A stretch of DNA of 5,491 nucleotides from Pseudomonadota bacterium (GTDB lineage: Bacteria; Pseudomonadota; Alphaproteobacteria; Rhizobiales; Hyphomicrobiaceae). The notes beneath the pieces are model-generated. The model was given only the letters and a program-made list of their open reading frames with translations. It ran no database searches and had not been told where the DNA came from. The translations under genes were made by a program, and so were the position numbers. The stretch lies in NCBI GenBank assembly GCA_023392135.1, contig JAEVZQ010000434.1, positions 1-5,491 on the forward strand. The letters are read 5' to 3'. Shown here piece by piece: positions 1-5,491 of the stretch. Every line of letters starts with the position of its first letter. The first letter of the stretch is position 1.

Positions 1-1570
1 GCTCTGAAGCTGGGCCCATGCCCCCGCCGCCCGGCGTTTTAATTACGAGACGCTCACCGGGCGAAACGAGTTGGAAGCCCTTGCCCTTGAGAACCTTGCC
101 GGACGCGAGCGCGACGGCACCGTTGGCGCCATTTTGTCCACCATCGCAGCCGCGCGCCGGGTAGTCGATGCGGTCGAAGCCAGCGAGAAGCTCGAATGGC
201 TCCCCGACATTGCTTTCGATCTCTATGACCTGGCCCAAGCCGCCCCGGGTGCGACCGGCCCCGCCGGAATCCGGGCGGAGCTCCTTTTTCCAGAATAGAA
301 GCGGCGTAATCTGCTCGGCAATTTCGATCGGAGTTCCTTTGACGCCTGATGGATAGGCTGTCGCGGAAAGGCCGTCCAATTGCGGTCGCGCTCCGGTCCC
401 GCCATTCGACGTGACGGTCATCATGAACCCGTAGTTGCCGCCCTCGCCACCTTTCACACGCCCGCGGACATTGAGGTTCCAAAGGCAGGCCGCCCCTTCG
501 GCCGGAACGCGATCGGGAATGGCCTGCCGCAAGCATCCAAAAACAACGTCGGGCAGCATCTGTCCTATGACGTGCCTGAAGAGCACCGGCGATGGCTTGG
601 GTGCATTGAGGATCGTATCCGCGGGGGCGGAAACGGTCAGCGGCTCCAGCGAGCCTGCGTTGTTCGGCACTTTGGAGGCAACGATGCAGCCCAATCCGAA
701 AGCCGTATAAGCTGTGGTGTAGGAGAGCGGCACGTTGATGCCACGCCGCGTCGGTGCACTGGTGCCGGCGTAATCGACGTGAATTCCGGTATCGCTGATC
801 GTGGTCGTAGCCGAAAGAACGATCGGCTCGTCATAGCCGTCCGTCACCATGGTGTTCGACCAGGTGCCTTTCGGCAGCTTGGCGATTTCAGCGAGAACGG
901 CTTCCCGGGAACGCGCGATGATGTGCTCGGCAAGCTGGTCGAGATCGTCGAGACCGAATTCGTCCATCATCTCGATCAGCCGATCGCTGCCGACATCATT
1001 GCAGGCGGCCAATGAATAGACGTCACCGACGGTATCGATGGGCAGCCGGGTATTTGCCCGGATCATTGCCATTAACGTCTCGTTTACCTTGCCCTCGTCG
1101 AGCAGTTTCAGGAAGGGAATGTAAAGCCCTTCCATGAAAACGTCCGTCGCATCCGGGCCGAAACCGATGCCGCCGATATCCATCAGGTGACTGGTGCAGG
1201 AGAAGAGCCCGACGAGCTTGCCTTTATGAAAGCAGGGCGTCGTGACAACGAAGTCGTTGAGATGCCCTGTGCCCATCCACGGGTCGTTGGTGATGTAGGC
1301 ATCGCCGGGCTTCATATTTTCGAGCCCGAAATGAGCGATGAAATGCTTCACCGACTCGGCCATGGAATTTACGTGGCCCGGGGTTCCGGTCACCGCCTGT
1401 GCCAGCATTCTGCCCTGGCGGTCGAAAATGCCGGCCGAAAGATCGCCCGCTTCACGCACGATGGCAGAAAAGGCCGTTCTCAGCAGTGTCTGCGCCTGCT
1501 CCTCCACGACGGAGATCAGGCGGTTCCACATGATTTGCAGTTCGATATCGCCCGCCGCCTTGTCCGTCAT
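1..1570 (-). CDS. hyuB: Hydantoinase B / oxoprolinase family protein (HyuB-like subunit), 3' end cut by window edge
   Basis: This reading frame is open from the ATG at 1570-1568 down to base 1, giving 523 codons with no stop. It is the HyuB partner of the upstream HyuA. In this family the A and B subunits together carry out ATP-dependent opening or carboxylation of substrates such as hydantoins, 5-oxoproline or aryl ketones. Visible family hallmarks are: an N-terminal stretch LQIMWNRLISVVEEQ (residues 11-25); NDPWMGTGHLND (95-106) and SHLMDIGG (127-134), whose Asp and His residues are conserved in the family and probably bind metal; the AGTSAPTRRGINVPLSY block (268-284); RPDSGGAGRTRGGLGQ (432-447); and the C-terminal glycine-rich PGGGGMGP (513-520). 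Because that glycine-rich motif normally lies near the end of such proteins (about 530-580 aa), only a short tail should be missing. The start is fixed by a GGAGG seven bases upstream and by the ATGA overlap with hyuA, which suggests translational coupling. The family is certain; the substrate is unknown. Confidence 0.93.
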   Translation of the reverse strand, partial: MTDKAAGDIELQIMWNRLISVVEEQAQTLLRTAFSAIVREAGDLSAGIFDRQGRMLAQAVTGTPGHVNSMAESVKHFIAHFGLENMKPGDAYITNDPWMGTGHLNDFVVTTPCFHKGKLVGLFSCTSHLMDIGGIGFGPDATDVFMEGLYIPFLKLLDEGKVNETLMAMIRANTRLPIDTVGDVYSLAACNDVGSDRLIEMMDEFGLDDLDQLAEHIIARSREAVLAEIAKLPKGTWSNTMVTDGYDEPIVLSATTTISDTGIHVDYAGTSAPTRRGINVPLSYTTAYTAFGLGCIVASKVPNNAGSLEPLTVSAPADTILNAPKPSPVLFRHVIGQMLPDVVFGCLRQAIPDRVPAEGAACLWNLNVRGRVKGGEGGNYGFMMTVTSNGGTGARPQLDGLSATAYPSGVKGTPIEIAEQITPLLFWKKELRPDSGGAGRTRGGLGQVIEIESNVGEPFELLAGFDRIDYPARGCDGGQNGANGAVALASGKVLKGKGFQLVSPGERLVIKTPGGGGMGPASE

Positions 1571-3666
1571 GACCGGGCCTCCGAGGTCTTTGCAGTGAGT
1601 ACCAGCGCCATGCCAGCGTCGACCATGGCATCGAACGTCGTCGAGAGATAGCTCGAGGTCCCATCCTCGATGACGACAGCCGGGCCGCTGATCTGCGCCC
1701 CTGGCTTCAAATCTCCGCGCTCAAACACGGGCACCTCGATTCGCTTGCCCAAGCGGGCGTCGAATACGGTTCTTGTTCCGGTCGGTTGAGGTGACGGCTG
1801 TGGTGCGGGCGTAGCGAGTTTGGCCGGACGGCTTTCCGCGCCGGAGACGAGCACCACCCAGCTCATGATTTCAATCGCAGCGCCCGGGATGTGGCGCGCA
1901 AAGAGCCGATCGTATTCCGCCTCGAAAGCCTGACGCAGCGATGCAGGATCCATTTCGGTCAAAGGCCGGCTCGGAAGCTGGACCGGGATTTCGTGCCCCT
2001 GGCCGGAATATCGCATGAAGATACGGCGGTGCTCTGCGAGCTGCGTATTTCCGGCGGCTTCCCTGGCCAAGTCCGTCGCTTCGGCGCTCATGGCTTCGAG
2101 AAGTGCGTTGGCGGCGGCCACGTCGAACCGGTCGAGACGCATATAGAGCGAGCGAACGAGCTCGAATGCGGCTGGCGCATCGAGAAACCCGATGGCCGAG
2201 CCGACGCCTGCTCCAGCCGGGATTATCACGCGCTCGATGTTGAGCTTTTCGGCGACGCGCGCCGCATGCAGTGGTGCTGCCCCTCCGAACGCGACGAGCG
2301 TGCGAGCGCGCACCTCCGCGCCCCGTTCGACAGCGTGAACACGCGCGGCGTTGGCCATGTTCTCGTCGACGATCTCGGCGACGCCGTATCCGGCTGCGTC
2401 GGTTTCGAGCCCCAAGTGACTGCCGATGTGCGTATCGAGCGCGGCAACCGCCTTGCGAGTGTCGACCTCGATTTTGCCGCCGGCAAAGCGAAGCGGATCG
2501 ATTTTGCCGAGAGCGAGATCGGCGTCGGTCACCGTCGGCTCGGTGCCGCCGCGATTGTAGCAGGCTGGTCCGGGCTCGGAGCCTGCGCTGTCCGGCCCGA
2601 CGTTGATGCGCTTGAGGACGTCGACGCGGGCGATCGAGCCGCCGCCAGCGCCGATCTCAACCATCTCGATCACCGGGATGCGCAATGGAAATCCGCTGCC
2701 TTTCATGAAGCGCGACGAGCGGTCCACCTCGAAAACGCGTGCCTTGAACGGCCGGCCCTCGTCGATCAGACAGACCTTTGCAGTCGTGCCGCCCATATCG
2801 AAGGAAAGAATGCGGTCCTCGCCGCGCTCGGCTGCTATGCGCGCCGCAAGAATGGCACCGCCGGCCGGACCCGATTCGATGAGCCGCACTGGGAAGCTCA
2901 CCGCGGTATTCAAGCTCGCGAGGCTGCCGCCGGAGGTCATCAGATGGATCGGGGCCCTGCAGCCTCGGGTTCTGAACTCCTGTTCCAGTCTGCCGAGATA
3001 GCCTGCCATCAGCGGCTGCACGTAGGCATTCGCGACGGCCGTCGATGTCCGCTCGTACTCGCGCGCTTCGGGGCAGACCTCCGAGGAGAGCGTGACGCTG
3101 AGCCCCGGGCAATGCTCCTGCAGGATCGCGCGGATACGTTCCTCGTGCGCCGGGTTGGCATAGGAATGGATCAGCGCGACGGCGACGGCCTCGATCTCCT
3201 CGGCCTCGAGCCGGCTCGCAACCCCGACGACGGCCGCTTCGTCAAGTGGCAGCTTCACGTTGCCATGAACGTCGAGACGTTCGGGCACCGTAAAGCGCAG
3301 GCGGCGCGGGACCAGCGGCTGCGGCTTCTGGATGAAGACGTCATACTGATCGAAGCGGCTTTCATCGGCGATCTCCAGCACGTCGCGAAAGCCCTCGGTG
3401 GCGATCAGCGCCGTGCGTGCGCCCTTGCGCTCGATGACGGCGTTCGTGGCCAGCGTGGTGCCATGCACGAAGAGGCGGATATCCGAGAATGTCCTTCCGG
3501 CGCTGGCGAGAATTGCGGCAGTGCCTTCGACGACCGCACGCTCCGGCGCTGAAGCTGTCGTCAGCACTTTGGAGGTCATACGTTCGGAGCCGCTATCGAG
3601 CACGATGTCCGTGAAGGTGCCGCCGATGTCGACGGCAAGTCGCAGCTCGGGTGTGACTGAACCCAT
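1567..3666 (-). CDS. hyuA: Hydantoinase A / 5-oxoprolinase family protein (HyuA-like ATP-binding subunit)
   Basis: Complete 699-residue protein, the usual length for HyuA-type subunits. The N-terminal domain (about 9-190) opens with the phosphate-binding signature VDIGGTFTDIVLD (12-24) and holds HGTTLATNAVIERKGA (68-83). The main hydantoinase A domain (about 205-495) has MTSGGSL (243-249), ESGPAGGA (264-271), the second nucleotide-binding motif SFDMGGTTAKVCLID (288-302), EIGAGGGSIARVD (337-349), GSEPGPACY (362-370) and VAFGGAAPLHA (458-468). These belong to the ASKHA (actin-like ATPase) fold. A C-terminal domain follows, split by a Pro/Gln-rich linker (about 619-629). The family activates an amide or carbonyl substrate by ATP-dependent phosphorylation and works with HyuB in the cytoplasm. 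Members include 5-oxoprolinase, N-methylhydantoinase and acetophenone or acetone carboxylase subunits, and the sequence alone does not choose among them. It is the first gene of the operon. Its ribosome site is weak: a GGAA about 11 bases before the ATG. Confidence 0.95.
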   Translation of the reverse strand: MGSVTPELRLAVDIGGTFTDIVLDSGSERMTSKVLTTASAPERAVVEGTAAILASAGRTFSDIRLFVHGTTLATNAVIERKGARTALIATEGFRDVLEIADESRFDQYDVFIQKPQPLVPRRLRFTVPERLDVHGNVKLPLDEAAVVGVASRLEAEEIEAVAVALIHSYANPAHEERIRAILQEHCPGLSVTLSSEVCPEAREYERTSTAVANAYVQPLMAGYLGRLEQEFRTRGCRAPIHLMTSGGSLASLNTAVSFPVRLIESGPAGGAILAARIAAERGEDRILSFDMGGTTAKVCLIDEGRPFKARVFEVDRSSRFMKGSGFPLRIPVIEMVEIGAGGGSIARVDVLKRINVGPDSAGSEPGPACYNRGGTEPTVTDADLALGKIDPLRFAGGKIEVDTRKAVAALDTHIGSHLGLETDAAGYGVAEIVDENMANAARVHAVERGAEVRARTLVAFGGAAPLHAARVAEKLNIERVIIPAGAGVGSAIGFLDAPAAFELVRSLYMRLDRFDVAAANALLEAMSAEATDLAREAAGNTQLAEHRRIFMRYSGQGHEIPVQLPSRPLTEMDPASLRQAFEAEYDRLFARHIPGAAIEIMSWVVLVSGAESRPAKLATPAPQPSPQPTGTRTVFDARLGKRIEVPVFERGDLKPGAQISGPAVVIEDGTSSYLSTTFDAMVDAGMALVLTAKTSEARS
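1578..1582 (-). promoter_or_regulatory. Ribosome binding site of hyuB inside the 3' end of hyuA
   Basis: The minus strand reads GGAGG here, seven bases before the hyuB ATG. It lies within the last codons of hyuA, so hyuB can be translated efficiently from the shared transcript and needs no promoter of its own at this point. Confidence 0.75.
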
Positions 3667-3781
3667 ATCGTTTCGATTTCCGCTGAGATGCTGAATGCGG
3701 GCCGGACTATGGCATCGGTCGGCCGCTATTTGCTACGACGAAGTTGCAGCGCGCCTGGCGTGCGACACAAAGGGTGATCTC
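3667..3781. promoter_or_regulatory. Divergent intergenic region between hyuA and the MAPEG gene
   Basis: This 115-base non-coding gap separates two genes read in opposite directions, so it must hold the promoter of the hyuAB operon and probably that of the MAPEG gene. I could not find a convincing -35/-10 pair for either direction. The only symmetric element I see is a short inverted repeat, GGCCG at 3700-3704 and CGGCC at 3720-3724, whose arms start 20 bases apart, a spacing compatible with a dimeric regulator. With GC-rich 5-base arms it could easily be chance. Confidence 0.5.
3770..3774 (+). promoter_or_regulatory. Ribosome binding site deciding the MAPEG gene start
   Basis: AAGGG within AAAGGGTGA lies seven bases before the ATG at 3782. 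An in-frame ATG at 3695 would add 29 residues that are polar and unlike the family. The start at 3782 leads straight into the first membrane helix, so it is preferred. Confidence 0.65.
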
Positions 3782-4216
3782 ATGACAATCCCAGTGTGGG
3801 TGCTGCTCGGGTTTGCCGCCTGGACATTATTGACCCTCTTCGGAACGATCGGCGTCTACCGGTGGAGGCGCATTCTGACCGGTCGGGTACCCATTAAGGA
3901 CTGGCGCGCCGATGTGCAACAAGGCGGCGAATGGTATCGCCGGGCGATGCGTGCGCACATGAACTGCGTCGAGAACCTGCCCGTCTACGGCGCCATCGTC
4001 GTGGCGATCATCGCAGTTCGGGTGGACAGTCCCTGGCTGGACGCGTTCGCTCTCATTGTGCTTGGCGCGCGTATTTTTCAGACGACGGTCCACGTTGCGC
4101 TGGATCAGACGAACGCGGTGGCGGCGGTGCGCTTCACGTTCTATCTGATCCAGGTGCTGAGCATGATTGCCATGGGCCTCATTGTTGCGCAATTCGGGAT
4201 GGCAGCTCCCGGCTGA
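3782..4216 (+). CDS. MAPEG family integral membrane protein
   Basis: Protein of 144 residues, within the 130-150 range typical of MAPEG (membrane-associated proteins in eicosanoid and glutathione metabolism). Four hydrophobic segments are visible at about 5-25, 66-80, 86-103 and 117-138. A basic, polar loop between the first two carries RAMRAHMNCVENLPVYG (54-70), which matches the family pattern of Arg-Ala, Asn and Glu-Asn-Leu-Pro at the start of helix 2. Characterised members are microsomal glutathione transferases and related enzymes that form trimers in the membrane. Most bacterial members have no known substrate, so glutathione-dependent detoxification is only a possibility here. The start at 3782 is chosen over an in-frame ATG at 3695 because of the ribosome site and the immediate membrane helix. 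It is divergent from hyuA and lies 137 bases upstream of the PHA synthase gene on the same strand. Co-transcription with that gene is possible but not shown. Confidence 0.88.
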   Translation: MTIPVWVLLGFAAWTLLTLFGTIGVYRWRRILTGRVPIKDWRADVQQGGEWYRRAMRAHMNCVENLPVYGAIVVAIIAVRVDSPWLDAFALIVLGARIFQTTVHVALDQTNAVAAVRFTFYLIQVLSMIAMGLIVAQFGMAAPG

Positions 4217-4353
4217 AGCCAGCCGTCCGATCCGAACCAAACTGGCGGACAAGCGTTGTTCGCGGGTCCGGCGTGGGGGATCAGGTTGACACCAGTCAAA
4301 GACGCTCCGGCCACGTCACGCTATTCAAGGCAGTCGAAAGCGAGGCTTGGACG
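4217..4353. other. Intergenic gap between the MAPEG gene and phaC
   Basis: This 137-base stretch has no gene I can support. At its left edge CGGCT (4210-4214, inside the MAPEG 3' end) and AGCCG (4221-4225) could form a small hairpin, but no T-run follows. A TTGACA hexamer at 4286-4291 resembles a -35 box, but nothing like a -10 box lies 16-18 bases downstream. Whether phaC has its own promoter here is therefore open. The phaC frame is open through this gap, with a GTG at 4273 as a less likely alternative start. Confidence 0.45.
4342..4345 (+). promoter_or_regulatory. Ribosome binding site of phaC
   Basis: GAGG eight bases before the ATG at 4354 supports that start over an in-frame GTG at 4273. 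Confidence 0.55.
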
Positions 4354-5491
4354 ATGGCACAGAGAAAGGAATCGACTGCGGCGGCGCGCATTCCGGCACC
4401 GGGTTTGAAAGCGGCCGGCAGTCTGGCGCCGATTCCCGAGGCCGCGATCCAGCGCGAAATCATACCCCGCGGGCTGAGCGCTGAACCTCCGCCCAGCATC
4501 TACGAGACCGATACGGCCGCCATCTTCGGTGAGGCCCTCGACAAGTCGCTCAACTACCTCGTTTCGCGCTTTACGATGGGCCTTTCACCAGTAGCCCTGA
4601 CTGAAGCTTACTTCGACTGGTTCCTTCACCTCGCGTCCGCGCCGGGCAAGCGAATGGAGCTTGGCGAGCGGGCTATGCGCAATTTCACCCGGCTCGCCCG
4701 ATACGTCGCAGCTTGCGCAATGAATTCGCAAGGTTTGCAGCCCTGCATCGAGCCGCTCCCGAACGATAATCGCTTTCGAAGTGAAGAGTGGCAGGTCTGG
4801 CCCTTCAACGTCATTCATCAGGGATTTCTGCTCAACCAGCTATGGTGGCACAACGCGACCACGGGCGTGCGCGGAGTGATGCGGCAACACGAGCGCGAGC
4901 TGGAGTTCGCATCCCGCCAGCTGCTGGACGTCTTCTCCCCTTCCAACTTCATCTGGACGAACCCGCAGGTGCTGAAAAGAACGGCAGCCGAGGGGGGACG
5001 CAACCTTGTTCGGGGATATCTCAACTTCCTCGACGATTGGCAGCGCACGTTGAACCACCGCCCACCTCCGGGCATGGAGGAGTTCAAGGTCGGCGAGACG
5101 CTCGCTGTCAGCCCTGGCAAGGTCGTCTACCGGAACCGCTTGATCGAGCTGATCCAGTACGAGCCGACCACGGATCAGGTGCGTCCCGAGCCGATCCTCA
5201 TCGTTCCGGCCTGGATCATGAAATACTACATCCTCGATCTGCGGCCGGGTAAGTCGCTGGTCGAGTTCCTGACGGATCAGGGCTTCACGGTTTTCATGAT
5301 CTCGTGGAAGAACCCGACCCGTCAGGATCGGGACCTGCGCCTGGAGGATTACCGCCGGCTCGGCATTCTGGATTCCATCGAGGCGGTGCAGACGATCGTG
5401 CCCGGCACCGCCATCCACGGTGTCGGGTATTGCCTCGGAGGCACGTTGCTGGCCATCACGGCTGCCGCCCTGGCCCGAACCCGCAAGGACC
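4354..5491 (+). CDS. phaC: Polyhydroxyalkanoate synthase (PhaC-type polymerase), 3' end cut by window edge
   Basis: The frame is open from 4354 to the window end: 379 codons, probably a little under two thirds of the protein. PHA synthases polymerise (R)-3-hydroxyacyl-CoA into storage polyester at the granule surface. An Ala/Pro-rich N-terminal extension (1-50) precedes the N-terminal domain (about 51-260), with WPFNVIHQGFLLNQLWW (149-165) and SPSNFIWTNPQVL (195-207). The alpha/beta hydrolase core begins at about 261. It shows LIQYEP (266-271), KYYILDL (290-296), FMISWKNP (314-321) and the lipase-box-like GVGYCLGGT (356-364), whose Cys360 is the expected nucleophile. The catalytic Asp and His lie beyond the window. 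Cys360 sits about 40 residues further in than Cys319 of the Cupriavidus necator class I enzyme, so the N-terminus is longer. Where that enzyme has PPCINKYYILDL-like sequence, this one reads PAWIMKYYILDL. These differences suggest a divergent class I-like paralogue. No phaA, phaB, phaR or phasin gene is visible nearby. Confidence 0.92.
   Translation, partial: MAQRKESTAAARIPAPGLKAAGSLAPIPEAAIQREIIPRGLSAEPPPSIYETDTAAIFGEALDKSLNYLVSRFTMGLSPVALTEAYFDWFLHLASAPGKRMELGERAMRNFTRLARYVAACAMNSQGLQPCIEPLPNDNRFRSEEWQVWPFNVIHQGFLLNQLWWHNATTGVRGVMRQHERELEFASRQLLDVFSPSNFIWTNPQVLKRTAAEGGRNLVRGYLNFLDDWQRTLNHRPPPGMEEFKVGETLAVSPGKVVYRNRLIELIQYEPTTDQVRPEPILIVPAWIMKYYILDLRPGKSLVEFLTDQGFTVFMISWKNPTRQDRDLRLEDYRRLGILDSIEAVQTIVPGTAIHGVGYCLGGTLLAITAAALARTRKD

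Noticed and set aside
380..1015. A 211-codon open frame on the plus strand, antisense to hyuB
   Set aside because: It is opposite the well-supported hyuB coding sequence, shows no domain, and has the composition of a codon-bias shadow.
1..1570. hyuB as a truncated or broken gene
   Set aside because: The lack of a stop is due only to the window edge. The frame is uninterrupted and the late glycine-rich motif is present.
1891..3552. A 553-codon open frame on the plus strand, antisense to hyuA
   Set aside because: It lies entirely opposite hyuA, whose family motifs run through the full length. The translated antisense product is rich in Arg, Asp, Ala and Gly with no recognisable domain. Long antisense frames are expected opposite GC-rich genes because of codon bias.
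3710..3734. Sigma-54-like promoter (TGGCAT followed by TTGCT) before the MAPEG gene
   Set aside because: The required GG-N10-GC spacing is not met: the position for GC reads CC, and TTGCT lies too far downstream.
3695..3781. Upstream in-frame ATG giving the MAPEG protein 29 more residues
   Set aside because: The added residues are polar and unlike the family, no good ribosome site precedes this ATG, and it would take up most of the divergent promoter gap. The ATG at 3782 has a well-spaced AAGGG.
4210..4225. CGGCT-N6-AGCCG hairpin at the end of the MAPEG gene as a terminator
   Set aside because: The stem is only five base pairs and no T-run follows. It also overlaps the stop codon region, so it is not a convincing intrinsic terminator.
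4286..4314. TTGACA as the -35 box of a phaC promoter
   Set aside because: The bases 16-18 positions downstream (around GGCCAC) do not resemble a -10 box, so the hexamer alone is not enough.

Overview
The window is about 5.5 kb of GC-rich DNA with dense coding and strong third-position G/C preference. Together with the kinds of protein present, this points to an alphaproteobacterium, probably of the rhizobial group (Rhizobiales/Hyphomicrobiales). That assignment is inferred from composition and protein character, with no search behind it. Four protein-coding genes account for nearly all of the sequence. I see no rRNA, tRNA, CRISPR array, insertion sequence or integration site.

Left half, minus strand (1-3666): a two-gene operon of the hydantoinase/5-oxoprolinase superfamily. 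hyuA (699 aa, complete) is followed by hyuB, which starts in a 4-base ATGA overlap with the hyuA stop and runs out of the window at base 1. hyuB has 523 codons visible and probably lacks only a short C-terminal tail. The two proteins are expected to form one ATP-dependent enzyme acting on a cyclic amide or a related carbonyl substrate. The actual substrate cannot be read from the sequence.

Middle, plus strand (3782-4216): a small four-helix membrane protein of the MAPEG family, divergently transcribed from hyuA across a 115-base gap that must hold the promoters of both units.

Right end, plus strand (4354 to the window end): the first 379 codons of a polyhydroxyalkanoate synthase (PhaC-type polymerase). 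It includes the nucleophile motif with the catalytic cysteine at residue 360 and is cut by the window edge before the catalytic Asp and His. It has a longer N-terminus than the textbook class I enzyme and differs from it at several usually conserved spots. It looks like a divergent, possibly secondary, PHA synthase.

I see no clear functional link between the three transcription units beyond general carbon/nitrogen and storage metabolism. Nothing in the window looks like an undescribed multi-gene system. The points most worth a second look are the unknown substrate of HyuAB and the divergent PhaC sequence.
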